Part shown: positions 1-8,865 of the stretch, in pieces | How the letters are laid out: every line of letters begins with the position of its first letter | Position numbering within the stretch: the stretch's first letter is position 1 | Source of the DNA: Exiguobacterium aurantiacum | GTDB lineage: Bacteria > Bacillota > Bacilli > Exiguobacteriales > Exiguobacteriaceae | Direction: 5' to 3' | Length of the DNA: 64,000 nt | Assembly (NCBI RefSeq): GCF_024362205.1 | Contig: NZ_CP101462.1 | Coordinates: 648,501 to 712,500, forward strand | The notes under the pieces: model-generated | Databases searched by the model: none | What the model saw: only the letters and a program-made list of their open reading frames with translations | Told to the model about the DNA's origin: nothing | Made by a program: the position numbers and the translations under genes

Positions 1-2
1 CG

Positions 3-578
3 CTTGGGGCCACGTTACAAACGATTGTCGTCACCTCGGCTTCACCAGGCGAAGGGAAATCGACGACGGCTTCGAACTTGGCCATCGTCTATGCCCAGCT
101 TGGAAAACGAGTGTTACTTATGGACTGTGATATGCGCAAGCCGACGGTCCATTTCACATTTCAGCTTTCGGGTCAAACGGGAATGTCCACTGTCCTCGCC
201 AAACGGACAACGTTTGATCGTTCGGTTCAAATGACGAAAGTACCGAAGCTTCATTTGTTGGCAGCGGGTCCAATCCCACCTAACCCGTCGGAGTTGCTCG
301 CATCGCCGATGATGAAGCAACTGTTGGATGAGGTGAAGGAAAAGTACGACTTGATCATCTTGGATGCGCCGCCGCTCATGCACGTGGCGGACAGCCGACT
401 GCTTGCGAGTGAGACCGACGGGACAATCCTCGTCGTCGGTTGTGATAATTCAAACCGAGACCTCGTGTTAAAGGCGAAAGAACAGCTCGTCTTGTCTGGT
501 GCCCACATGCTAGGGATTGTCATGAACAAGCGGGAACGAGGCGGCAAGGACGCCTACTACGCCTATACGTATGAGTAA
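3..578 (+). CDS. CpsD/CapB-type tyrosine-protein kinase (BY-kinase), 5' truncated by window edge
   Basis: This is a cytoplasmic bacterial tyrosine kinase of the CpsD/CapB/YwqD family, which with a membrane modulator controls capsule or EPS chain assembly. The reading frame is open from the window edge, so the start lies upstream. A P-loop (SPGEGKST) lies about 13 residues in, followed by the Walker A' segment (LLMDCDMRKP) and Walker B (LIILDAPP). The extreme C terminus is a tyrosine cluster (YYAYTYE), the usual autophosphorylation tail. It ends 12 bp before a glycosyltransferase gene with a strong ribosome site, so it heads the EPS block. The membrane partner is presumably just outside the window. 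Confidence 0.93.
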   Translation, partial: LGATLQTIVVTSASPGEGKSTTASNLAIVYAQLGKRVLLMDCDMRKPTVHFTFQLSGQTGMSTVLAKRTTFDRSVQMTKVPKLHLLAAGPIPPNPSELLASPMMKQLLDEVKEKYDLIILDAPPLMHVADSRLLASETDGTILVVGCDNSNRDLVLKAKEQLVLSGAHMLGIVMNKRERGGKDAYYAYTYE

Positions 579-590
579 GGAGGAAGAACC

Positions 591-1862
591 ATGCGGATTT
601 TACACATCAATGCCATCCATGAAGAAAAAAGTACAGGACGAATCTGTAAAGAGATTTCGTCCGTAGCGCTTGCCCATGGCCATGAGAGTGTCGTCGCTTA
701 TGCGACAGGTCCAGATACGGGAAGCGGGTTCCGCATCGGTTCATCCCTTGATCAAAAACGACATGCCTTCTTGTCCCGCTTGAGCGGGAAACAAGGCTAT
801 TTTTCAAAAGGGGCGACGGTTGAACTCATCGATTTTATCGAATCGTACAAGCCTGACGTCGTACACTTGCATAATCTTCACTCCAATTACATCCATCTCG
901 ATACCTTGTTTAACTGGCTCAGTCACACCGACACGCCGACGGTATTGACGCTCCATGATTGTTGGTTTTACACCGGGAAGTGCACACATTATACACGGAC
1001 CGGTTGTGAACGTTGGCGTGATGGCTGCGGCAGCTGTCCAAGACTCAAATTAGATAATCCGAGTTGGGGTCTTGATCGGACTGCCGAGATGTGGCACGAC
1101 AAACAACGCTGGTTCGAAAATATCTCACGACTCGCCGTCATCGGCGTCTCCGATTGGATCACGATGGAGGCGCGATTCTCGCTCCTCGGTAATGCGAAAG
1201 TGATTCAGCGGATTCATAACTGGGTCGACCTCGATATTTTCTACCCTCGGGACACGTCGGAAATACGGGCGGCACTTGGGTTCGAAAACCGTTTCATTCT
1301 ATTAGGCGTCGCTAGTTCCTGGGACGATTCAAAAGGGTTGTCTGATTTCTTAAAAGTGGCACGAGCGTTGCCGGAAGCACGTTTGTTGCTCGTCGGAGAC
1401 ATTCCCGACATCAGGTTACCGGTGAATGTGATTCATATTCCTTCGACGAATCGTATCGAGGAGTTGGCTGACTATTATGCGCTCGCAGATGTGTTCCTCA
1501 ACTTATCGGTCGAAGAATCGTTCGGGAAAGTGACCGCGGAAGCGATGGCCTCGGGGACGCCGGTCGTTGTACTTGATGCGACAGCGAACCCAGAGCTGGT
1601 CCCCAGCACGTGTGGTGAAGTCGTAGCTCCCGATCGCATGGAGGACATATTGGGCGCAATCGAAAAAATTCGGCGACTCGGCAAGGAACACTATGCGGAT
1701 TCCTGCGTCGAACATGCACGTTCCTCCTTTTCAATGGAAGAGCGGGTCATGGATTATCTATACGTTTATGAAAGCCTTGTTCACGATAAAAGGAGGAATC
1801 TAGCATGGAACGTCCCCTCGTCTCAATCGTCATCCCCGTCTACAATGGAGTGGACTATCTAA
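591..1862 (+). CDS. Glycosyltransferase family 4
   Basis: The product is a 423-aa GT-B glycosyltransferase that probably adds one sugar of the EPS repeat unit on the cytoplasmic face. The N-terminal half has a Rossmann-like start (MRILHIN) and a HLHNLHS segment. A Cys/Trp-rich stretch around residues 125-155 (CWFYTGKC, CERWRDGCGSC) is typical of the WcaC/WcaI-like branch. The C-terminal half carries the E-x7-E donor motif (EESFGKVTAE, about residues 305-315). AAGGAGGAAG supports the start. The 3' end runs 58 bp into the next gene in another frame, adding a low-complexity Ser-rich tail unlikely to be functional. Donor and acceptor are unknown. Confidence 0.92.
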   Translation: MRILHINAIHEEKSTGRICKEISSVALAHGHESVVAYATGPDTGSGFRIGSSLDQKRHAFLSRLSGKQGYFSKGATVELIDFIESYKPDVVHLHNLHSNYIHLDTLFNWLSHTDTPTVLTLHDCWFYTGKCTHYTRTGCERWRDGCGSCPRLKLDNPSWGLDRTAEMWHDKQRWFENISRLAVIGVSDWITMEARFSLLGNAKVIQRIHNWVDLDIFYPRDTSEIRAALGFENRFILLGVASSWDDSKGLSDFLKVARALPEARLLLVGDIPDIRLPVNVIHIPSTNRIEELADYYALADVFLNLSVEESFGKVTAEAMASGTPVVVLDATANPELVPSTCGEVVAPDRMEDILGAIEKIRRLGKEHYADSCVEHARSSFSMEERVMDYLYVYESLVHDKRRNLAWNVPSSQSSSPSTMEWTI

Positions 1863-2740
1863 AAGAAACCATCGAGAGCGCCCTTGCTCAAACGTATGAG
1901 CGAATCGAGGTGCTGGTGATCAATGACGGGTCGACCGATGGCGGGGCGACCGCTGAGATTGCTCGTCGCTTTGGGAGTCAGATCAGATATTATGAAAAGC
2001 CAAACGGCGGAGTATCAACGGCGCTCAATCTAGGCATTGAGAAGATGCGAGGAGAGTGGTTCTCATGGCTGAGTCATGACGACCTTTATGAACCGGAAAA
2101 AGTGAATAATCAAGTCGAGGAACTCCGAAAACTAGGTGATCAGGCCCAGCGTTACATCTTATCCTGTGGGACGACGTTGATTGATGAAGCCGGTGCGCCT
2201 ATTTACCGTCCTAGAAGACAGTTGAAAGGTGTATACACAGATGAGGCGATGTTTGATTACCTGTTGCTGAAAGCGTGTTTGAGCGGCTGTGCACTACTCA
2301 TTCCGAAACGAGCGCTTGAACAAGTCGGTGGATTCCCGACGACGTATCGATACATTCAAGACTGGGTATGTTGGGTCGACTTGGCGCTGGCGGGATATCA
2401 GTTCAAAGTGACGACGGCACCGCATTCGAAGACGCGTATCCACGCGAAGCAACAAACCAAAAAAATCGCCGACCTCGCACCGATCGAGACGGCCCGCTTT
2501 TTTGAACGGCTGTTGATGCGACTCGAAGCCACGAGCAGTACAACCACGCCACAAATCAAAACGGTGTTCAAGGCGGTGTACCGCTCAACTGACCCGGAAG
2601 TGAGGGAGGAGCTGTTGCAGCGCTTTGATGGGCACCGTCATTTGAGTCGGATGGAACAGAAACGATTGAATCTGTCAGCCATCATTTATCATCGGATGTT
2701 GACGCTTTATCGCGGCATGATGAATCTTCGCTATCGATAA
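1805..2740 (+). CDS. Glycosyltransferase family 2
   Basis: This is a 311-aa GT-A fold glycosyltransferase, likely extending the lipid-linked EPS repeat. It opens with the GT2 signature (VSIVIPVYNG) and has the INDGSTDG donor-binding loop. A DxD-type metal site lies in SHDD at about residues 90-93. An AAAGGAGGAATC ribosome site lies 6 bp before the ATG, inside the end of the preceding GT4 gene, which fixes this start despite the 58-bp overlap. The C-terminal third is helical and basic, as expected for membrane-associated GT2 enzymes. It sits between the GT4 gene and the polymerase. Substrate cannot be read from sequence. Confidence 0.92.
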   Translation: MERPLVSIVIPVYNGVDYLKETIESALAQTYERIEVLVINDGSTDGGATAEIARRFGSQIRYYEKPNGGVSTALNLGIEKMRGEWFSWLSHDDLYEPEKVNNQVEELRKLGDQAQRYILSCGTTLIDEAGAPIYRPRRQLKGVYTDEAMFDYLLLKACLSGCALLIPKRALEQVGGFPTTYRYIQDWVCWVDLALAGYQFKVTTAPHSKTRIHAKQQTKKIADLAPIETARFFERLLMRLEATSSTTTPQIKTVFKAVYRSTDPEVREELLQRFDGHRHLSRMEQKRLNLSAIIYHRMLTLYRGMMNLRYR

Positions 2741-2761
2741 ACGTGAAAAGGAGGAGTTGAA

Positions 2762-3826
2762 ATGTGGATCTATCTGATCAATATGTTGCTTCTGATCGCA
2801 TGGGCGGCCCTCCTTTTGCGTGATGACGGAATCAAGAACGGGAAGTTGCTGTTTGTGACGATTGCGACATGCCAATGGATTTTATTGTCTGGATTTCGTC
2901 ACTTTAGCGTCGGTGCTGACACGATGCAATACAAATGGATGTTCGACGAGACAAAAGGCATCTCATGGGAACGGCTCGGTGACAATTTTGTTAACGTCTT
3001 GTTCGGCGGAGGGGACGGACGCGATCCAGGTTACTACTTACTACAAAAAACGATTCAACTCGTGACCGAGAACTACCAATGGTACCTCTTGGCGGTCGCG
3101 CTCTTGTTCCTGATTCCGTTCGGAGTTTGGATTTATCGCAACTCGACGGAGCCATTGCTCAGCTTCTTGATCTTTTCGACATTGTTTTACGCCTTCTTTG
3201 CCATCACGGGCATCCGCCAGACGATTGCGACGGCAATTGCCGTGTTGATTGGCTACTACTTTATACAGACGAGACGGTTTTGGCCTTTTCTCGGGATCGT
3301 ATTGCTTGCGGCGACGATTCATCAATCCGCTCTCGTCTTCCTTCCATTCTATTTCTTGGCCACAAAGACGATCACATCACGCTATCTGCTGTTTATGGGA
3401 GCGTTGATTCCATTCCTGTTCGTCTTTCGGGTTCAACTGTTCGAATTTTTCCGCACCATCAGCGGTTATGACGAATATGAGTACTACACGGGGGCAGGTA
3501 CCTTTAACTTCTCGATGATCTTGATTTTAATCACGGTCGTATCACTCTGGCGGCGTGAACAGATGATCGCGGTCAACCCGAATGTGACCCATTATTTGAA
3601 CGCCTTGTTGCTCGCCCTTTGCTTTCTGCCGCTTACGTTCATCAACCCCTCGATGATGCGAATCGTCCAGTATTTCTCAGTGTTTGTCATGCTATTGATC
3701 CCAGAACTGCTCCGTTCTTTCGAACGTCGGGAGCGCCTGCTCGTCTATTACGTGGCCATCACGATGCTATTGCTCTTGTTCGTCCGTAACGAACCGCTTT
3801 ATATGTTCTTTTGGCAACAGAAATAA
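2762..3826 (+). CDS. EpsG-family membrane protein, probable polysaccharide polymerase (Wzy-like)
   Basis: The 354-aa product is strongly hydrophobic, with about ten predicted membrane segments starting at residue 3. EpsG/Wzy-like features include the early loop FRHFSVGADTMQY and a long outside loop between the second and third segments. Proteins of this family polymerise repeat units outside the membrane from undecaprenyl-linked donors. AAAAGGAGGAG precedes the ATG. It lies directly upstream of the flippase gene, the usual pairing in Wzx/Wzy loci. Sequence conservation in this class is low, so the assignment leans on topology and context. Confidence 0.85.
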   Translation: MWIYLINMLLLIAWAALLLRDDGIKNGKLLFVTIATCQWILLSGFRHFSVGADTMQYKWMFDETKGISWERLGDNFVNVLFGGGDGRDPGYYLLQKTIQLVTENYQWYLLAVALLFLIPFGVWIYRNSTEPLLSFLIFSTLFYAFFAITGIRQTIATAIAVLIGYYFIQTRRFWPFLGIVLLAATIHQSALVFLPFYFLATKTITSRYLLFMGALIPFLFVFRVQLFEFFRTISGYDEYEYYTGAGTFNFSMILILITVVSLWRREQMIAVNPNVTHYLNALLLALCFLPLTFINPSMMRIVQYFSVFVMLLIPELLRSFERRERLLVYYVAITMLLLLFVRNEPLYMFFWQQK

Positions 3827-3841
3827 GGGGAGGGGAATCTG

Positions 3842-5383
3842 ATGACGACGAAAGTGGAGTTCGATGAACAAAAAAGCTCACGTCAAATCAAGATTGGCGT
3901 CCTCATGTCTTACGCCGCCATCGGATTCAATATTCTCGCCGGTCTGTTCTACACACCATGGATGATTGCAGAGATTGGGAAGGCGAACTACGGACTCTAT
4001 ATGCTTTCGCTATCACTCGTCAGCATCTTCGCCATGGACTTCGGCTTAGAGGCGGCGGTGTCGCGATTCCTATCAAAATACCACGCGCTCGGGGATTCAG
4101 AAGGGGCGTCTCGCTTTCTCGGTGTCGCCTTCAAACTGTTTATCGGGATTGCGGTGTTGATTGGCCTCGTTCTGATCGGGGTCTATCTGATGATCGACAC
4201 GATTTACGCAAGTTTATCGCCTGCTGAAGTGGAGACGCTCCAAGTGTTGTACATCATGGTCGGTTTTTACATCGTCGTCTTGTTCCCGACCAAACCATTC
4301 AACGGAATTTTTATCGCGAATGAACGGTTCGTCGTCCTCAACTGGTTCAACTTGATGGAAAAAGTGTCGACCGTCGTCTTGATGGTCGGGGCGCTCTTGT
4401 TCGGATTCGGCTTATATGCGCTCGTCTTCGTCAACGCCATCGTCGGTCTATCCATTATCATCGGGAAAGGGATTTACCTGCTTCGTAAAACCGAGACGGC
4501 GATTGACTTTTTGCATAACAGCCGGTCGATGTACCGAGACATCTTTACGTTCTCCTCTTGGACGACCGTCATCGCCATCGCCCAACGCTTCATCTTGAAC
4601 ATCACCCCGACCATTCTCGGGGCTTTGGCGAGCAGTGCCTCCATCGCCTTGTTCTCGATCGGGATGGTCATCGAAGGATACGTTTGGACTATCTCATCAG
4701 CGATTGGATCGCTGTTCCTGCCGAAAGTTACACGCATGACGACCTATAATCGCCAGTCGGAATTAAACCATCTGTTGATTCGTGTCGGCCGCATCCAGTT
4801 GTTCATCGTCGGCTTGATTATCATCAGTTTTGCGACGATGGGCCGAGAGTTTATCGGACTTTGGGTTGGTCCAGACTTCTTCCCATCCTATACGGTCGCC
4901 CTGTTGTTGATTCTCCCAGGAATCATCACGCTGACCCAAGAAATCGCCTATACGACGTTGATTGCGGTCAATCAAATCAAATACCGGGCGTTCGCGTCGC
5001 TCATCGTCGCAACGGTCAGTGTGATTTTGTCACTGCTCTTGTCGCCGCATTACGGGGCGATCGGTGCTGCGAGTGCCATATTGGTCGGTAACTTGATTGG
5101 CACTGTGATTTTCATGAACGTCGTGTATGTCCGCGTTTTAAAATTGAGTATGTGGAAATTTTTCTATGAATGTCATGTGAAGATTGCACCGGCTTTGATG
5201 TTTCTAGGAATTCTCGGCTTCTTGCTCCAAAGGTACTTGCCTGTCGAGTCGCTCGTCCATTTCCTGTTTAAAGCGATTGCACTAGGTGGCGCCTACTTTC
5301 TCTTCTTATGGATCTTCACGTTTCGGGATGATGAAAAAGAACTGTTGCGTGGGTTTGTCCGTCATGCATCAAAGACATCCTGA
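3842..5383 (+). CDS. Oligosaccharide flippase family protein (Wzx-like)
   Basis: This 513-aa integral membrane protein has about 12-14 membrane helices, and its N terminus (GVLMSYAAIGFNILAGLFYTPW) is typical of Wzx/MOP-superfamily exporters. It would flip the undecaprenyl-linked repeat unit to the outer face for polymerisation by the upstream EpsG-like protein. GGGGAGGGG lies just before the ATG. The stop codon falls inside the stem of a Rho-independent terminator, closing the first EPS block. Length and topology match the polysaccharide flippase branch better than drug-export MATE proteins. Confidence 0.92.
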   Translation: MTTKVEFDEQKSSRQIKIGVLMSYAAIGFNILAGLFYTPWMIAEIGKANYGLYMLSLSLVSIFAMDFGLEAAVSRFLSKYHALGDSEGASRFLGVAFKLFIGIAVLIGLVLIGVYLMIDTIYASLSPAEVETLQVLYIMVGFYIVVLFPTKPFNGIFIANERFVVLNWFNLMEKVSTVVLMVGALLFGFGLYALVFVNAIVGLSIIIGKGIYLLRKTETAIDFLHNSRSMYRDIFTFSSWTTVIAIAQRFILNITPTILGALASSASIALFSIGMVIEGYVWTISSAIGSLFLPKVTRMTTYNRQSELNHLLIRVGRIQLFIVGLIIISFATMGREFIGLWVGPDFFPSYTVALLLILPGIITLTQEIAYTTLIAVNQIKYRAFASLIVATVSVILSLLLSPHYGAIGAASAILVGNLIGTVIFMNVVYVRVLKLSMWKFFYECHVKIAPALMFLGILGFLLQRYLPVESLVHFLFKAIALGGAYFLFLWIFTFRDDEKELLRGFVRHASKTS

Positions 5384-5399
5384 ACGGGGTGTCTTTTTT
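5371..5399 (+). terminator. Rho-independent terminator after the flippase gene
   Basis: AAAGACATCC pairs with GGGTGTCTTT around a short loop and is followed by a T run. The flippase stop codon lies in the loop. It separates the two EPS blocks. Confidence 0.8.
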
Positions 5400-5437
5400 C
5401 GTGGAGCACAAACATTAGACATGTCATCTTTCAAAAA

Positions 5438-5450
5438 AATGTTAAACATT
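5438..5450. promoter_or_regulatory. Short palindrome upstream of the capE operon, possible operator
   Basis: A 13-bp perfect palindrome, AATGTT-A-AACATT, lies in the 190-bp gap before capE. A convincing promoter was not found, although the gap and the preceding terminator imply one between 5400 and 5565. Function is inferred only from position. Confidence 0.3.
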
Positions 5451-5574
5451 TCTTTCCTATTCTCACAATGAGACGGGTAACACGATAGTATCACCATCAT
5501 TGCAATTGTTTCCCACTCAATTTTCCTATCACCTTTAGAAGCCACTGACATCACGACAAAGGAGAGGATTCGCA

Positions 5575-6600
5575 ATGTTTAAAAATAAAACTTTATTGAT
5601 CACAGGGGGCACAGGCTCATTCGGAAACGCCGTCATGCAGCGCTTCCTGAAAACGGATATTAAAGAGATTCGAATCTTTTCACGAGATGAGAAGAAACAG
5701 GATGATATGCGCAAACTCTATCATGACGACAAACTCAAATTTTATATCGGGGATGTGCGGGATGTGAACAGTGTGCGCAACGCGATGTATGGGGTCGATT
5801 ATGTGTTCCACGCGGCGGCGTTGAAACAAGTCCCTTCCTGCGAGTTCTTTCCTTTAGAGGCAGTGAAGACGAACGTACTCGGGACGGATAACGTCTTGAA
5901 CGCGGCCATCGAGCAAAAAGTCCAAAAGGTCATCTGCCTGTCGACCGACAAGGCGGCCTATCCAATCAACGCGATGGGTATCTCCAAGGCGATGATGGAA
6001 AAAGTGTTCGTCGCCAAAGCAAAAGCGGTCGGGCCAAATCAAACGTTGATTTGCGGAACGCGCTATGGAAACGTGATGGCGTCAAGGGGTTCTGTCATCC
6101 CGCTATTCGTGGATCAAATCAAACGAGGCGAGCCGTTGACCGTGACGGACCCGTTCATGACACGTTTCTTGATGAGTCTCGAAGATGCGGTCGAACTCGT
6201 CGTCTTCGCCTTCAAGAACGCTCATGCGGGAGACATCATGGTTCAGAAATCTCCTGCGTCCACGATTGGGGTATTGGCCCAAGCGCTACTTGAACTGTTC
6301 CATGCCAACAACCCGATCAAAGTCATCGGCACACGGCATGGCGAGAAGTCGTACGAGACGTTATTGACACGTGAAGAGAATGTCGTCGCTGAGGACATGG
6401 GCGGTTTCTACCGGGTACCGGCTGACACACGCGACTTGAACTACGATAAATATTTCAACGAAGGCAGCAAGCGCTTGACGGTCGAGGGCGAATACAACTC
6501 GGCCAACACGGAACAGTTGAACGTCGAGCAAGTGAAGCAACTGTTGCTGACCCTCCCTTACATTCAACAAGAGCTCGCGAGCTGGGTGAAAGTATCATGA
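5575..6600 (+). CDS. capE: UDP-N-acetylglucosamine 4,6-dehydratase/5-epimerase (CapE)
   Basis: This 341-aa extended SDR enzyme performs the first step of UDP-N-acetyl-L-fucosamine synthesis, converting UDP-GlcNAc to a 4-keto-6-deoxy-L-sugar. The NAD(P)-binding TGGTGSFG is at residues 10-17. STDKAAYPINAMGISK has Met134 where most SDRs have the catalytic Tyr, with Lys138 retained; this M-x3-K variant is known for the CapE branch. A GGAGAGG ribosome site precedes the ATG. Its stop overlaps the capF start (ATGA), and capG follows, so the three-gene FucNAc pathway is complete. Length matches Staphylococcus CapE. Confidence 0.94.
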   Translation: MFKNKTLLITGGTGSFGNAVMQRFLKTDIKEIRIFSRDEKKQDDMRKLYHDDKLKFYIGDVRDVNSVRNAMYGVDYVFHAAALKQVPSCEFFPLEAVKTNVLGTDNVLNAAIEQKVQKVICLSTDKAAYPINAMGISKAMMEKVFVAKAKAVGPNQTLICGTRYGNVMASRGSVIPLFVDQIKRGEPLTVTDPFMTRFLMSLEDAVELVVFAFKNAHAGDIMVQKSPASTIGVLAQALLELFHANNPIKVIGTRHGEKSYETLLTREENVVAEDMGGFYRVPADTRDLNYDKYFNEGSKRLTVEGEYNSANTEQLNVEQVKQLLLTLPYIQQELASWVKVS

Positions 6601-7781
6601 AGATTCTCGTCACCGGGGCAGCTGGATTCATCGGCAAGAATCTAGTCGCCGAATTAACCGCGCGGGGCCATGAGGTATTCTCCTCCACGCGCGATACGTC
6701 GGAGGGCGAATTTCAACAATTTTGCCAACACGCTGAGTTCGTCTATCACTTGGCCGGGGTGAACCGCTCGGAAATTGAAACCGATTTTGTAGAAGGGAAC
6801 ACGGGATCCACCGAGCGATTGCTTGAGACGTTGGCATCTTGTGAGAATAATGCGCCAATCATGTTCGCCTCCTCGATTCAAGCGACTCGGGACAATCCGT
6901 ACGGACGCAGTAAACGCGCGGCGGAGAACGTCTTGAGGCACGCGCATGAGAAAACGGGACGCACCATCTATCTGTTCCGCTTCCCGAACCTGTTCGGAAA
7001 GTGGGGACGCCCGAACTATAACAGTGTCGTCGCGACGTTTTGTTATCGGGTCGCACGTGACTTGCCGTTAGAAATCCATGACCCGGCACGTACCGTACAA
7101 CTGGCGTACATCGATGACGTGCTCGATACGTTGGTCGGCTTGCTCGATGCGAGAGGACGAAAGCCGGCTGTGTATGAGGAAGAAGTGGCAATCCATCCGC
7201 CAATCGAACTCGGCCGAATCGCCGGTCTGTTACAGACGTTCAAAGACAGCCGGCGGAGCCTGGCCGTCCCGCAACTCGATGATGCGTTTACGAAGCAGTT
7301 GTATAGCACGTACCTCAGTTATTTGCCTGTCGACCGCTTCGCCTATGATTTGAAGCTGAATGAAGATGCGCGGGGTTCGTTCACTGAATTCATCCGGACG
7401 CCGGACCGGGGACAAGTATCGATCAACGTGGCCAAGCCCGGGATCACGAAAGGGAACCATTGGCACCACACGAAAAATGAGAAGTTCCTTGTAGTCAGCG
7501 GCGAGGCGTTGATTCGCTTCCGTCAGGTCGGAGAGAACGAGGTCCATACGTATCACGTCACGGGAGAGATGATGCGTGTGCTCGATATCCCGACCGGCTA
7601 TACACACAACATTGAAAACATCGGAACGACCGACTTGGTGACCGTCATATGGGTGAATGAGGCCTATGACCCGAACAACCCGGACACATACTTTATGGAG
7701 GTGCAAGATGAAACGACTCAAAGTGATGACCATCGTCGGGACGCGTCCCGAAATCATACGCCTGTCGGCCGTTATTCATAA
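6597..7781 (+). CDS. capF: CapF: bifunctional SDR reductase with C-terminal cupin, UDP-FucNAc pathway
   Basis: CapF carries out the middle step of UDP-L-FucNAc synthesis, epimerisation and NADPH reduction of the CapE product. The N-terminal SDR domain has TGAAGFIG at residues 6-13 and a Y102-x3-K106 catalytic pair. The C-terminal half (about 250-370) is a cupin with a His-rich metal site (GNHWHHTKNE). The start overlaps capE by 4 bp. The product is 394 aa, about 25 residues longer than expected. The extra tail after YFMEV lies in the 74-bp overlap with capG and looks like read-through after loss of an ancestral stop. Confidence 0.93.
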   Translation: MKILVTGAAGFIGKNLVAELTARGHEVFSSTRDTSEGEFQQFCQHAEFVYHLAGVNRSEIETDFVEGNTGSTERLLETLASCENNAPIMFASSIQATRDNPYGRSKRAAENVLRHAHEKTGRTIYLFRFPNLFGKWGRPNYNSVVATFCYRVARDLPLEIHDPARTVQLAYIDDVLDTLVGLLDARGRKPAVYEEEVAIHPPIELGRIAGLLQTFKDSRRSLAVPQLDDAFTKQLYSTYLSYLPVDRFAYDLKLNEDARGSFTEFIRTPDRGQVSINVAKPGITKGNHWHHTKNEKFLVVSGEALIRFRQVGENEVHTYHVTGEMMRVLDIPTGYTHNIENIGTTDLVTVIWVNEAYDPNNPDTYFMEVQDETTQSDDHRRDASRNHTPVGRYS

Positions 7782-8865
7782 GCTGGAACACTCTGAGGCG
7801 ATCGAGCACGTCCTCGTGCACACGGGGCAAAATTATGACTATGAATTGAATGAAGTGTTCTTCCAGGATTTCGCTTTACGAAAACCGGGCTACTTCCTCA
7901 ATTCAGCGACGGGAAGCCCGATTGAGACGATCGGCAACATCCTCATCCAAGTCGATCCCGTGCTCGAGCTCGAACGTCCGGACGCGGTGTTGATTCTCGG
8001 AGATACAAACTCTTGTCTCGCGGCGATTGCGGCCAAACGCCGGAAAATCCCAATTTTCCATATGGAGGCGGGAAACCGTTGCTTCGACCAACGCGTCCCG
8101 GAAGAAATTAATCGGAAGATTGTCGACCATACTGCGGATGTGAATTTGACGTATAGCGATATTGCCCGGGAATACCTTCTCCGCGAAGGGATTCCGGCGG
8201 AACGAATCATCAAGACGGGAAGCCCGATGTTCGAGGTTTTGATGTCGAAACGAGAGGCGATTGAACTGTCGGACGTACTGAGCCGACTCGATTTGACTCC
8301 GGACCACTACTTCATCGTCTCGGCGCATCGCGAAGAGAACGTCAACTCCGACACACACTTTTTGGCGCTCGTCGACAGTTTGAACGCGATTGCGGCGCAG
8401 TATGGACTACCGGTCATCGTCAGCACCCATCCGCGGACGATGAAGCGAATCCATGAATTGAACGTCTCGTTCCATCCGTTGGTCCGGCTCCTCAAGCCGC
8501 TCGGATTCGTCGACTACAACCACCTTCAACTGCACGCCAAAGCCGTGCTCAGTGACAGCGGAACGATCAGCGAAGAGTCCTCCATTCTCGGGTTAAGAGG
8601 GTTGAATATCCGAGAGACGCATGAGCGACCGGAGGCGATGGAAGAAGGGGCCGTCTTGATGGTCGGCCTTGAAAAAGAACGGATCTTACAAGGATTGTCG
8701 GTCGTCATGGAGCAGGAGCGGCCTCGCATCGTTAGTGACTACAGTATGCCGAACGTCTCGGACAAAGTGGTACGGATTTTGATCTCGTATACGGACTACG
8801 TCCGACGCGAAGTATGGAAAGGCACGACCGATCCCCGTCAAACCGTAAAGGAGGGTGAACGATGA
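7708..8865 (+). CDS. capG: CapG: UDP-N-acetylglucosamine 2-epimerase family, last step of UDP-FucNAc synthesis
   Basis: This 385-aa WecB-family GT-B-fold epimerase inverts C2 of the CapF product to give UDP-N-acetyl-L-fucosamine. Family motifs are present in order: VGTRPEIIRL, LGDTNSCLA, HMEAGNRCFDQRVPEE, SAHREENVN and SDSGTISEES. The ATG at 7708 is chosen because GGAGGTG lies 5 bp upstream and homology starts there; the frame is open farther upstream only because capF runs over it. It overlaps the following glycosyltransferase by ATGA, indicating translational coupling. Confidence 0.94.
   Translation: MKRLKVMTIVGTRPEIIRLSAVIHKLEHSEAIEHVLVHTGQNYDYELNEVFFQDFALRKPGYFLNSATGSPIETIGNILIQVDPVLELERPDAVLILGDTNSCLAAIAAKRRKIPIFHMEAGNRCFDQRVPEEINRKIVDHTADVNLTYSDIAREYLLREGIPAERIIKTGSPMFEVLMSKREAIELSDVLSRLDLTPDHYFIVSAHREENVNSDTHFLALVDSLNAIAAQYGLPVIVSTHPRTMKRIHELNVSFHPLVRLLKPLGFVDYNHLQLHAKAVLSDSGTISEESSILGLRGLNIRETHERPEAMEEGAVLMVGLEKERILQGLSVVMEQERPRIVSDYSMPNVSDKVVRILISYTDYVRREVWKGTTDPRQTVKEGER

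Noticed and set aside
1805-1862. Frameshift or assembly error at the GT4/GT2 junction
   Set aside because: Both genes are intact through their catalytic parts and the downstream gene has its own start and ribosome site, so overlap after stop loss explains the data without an error.
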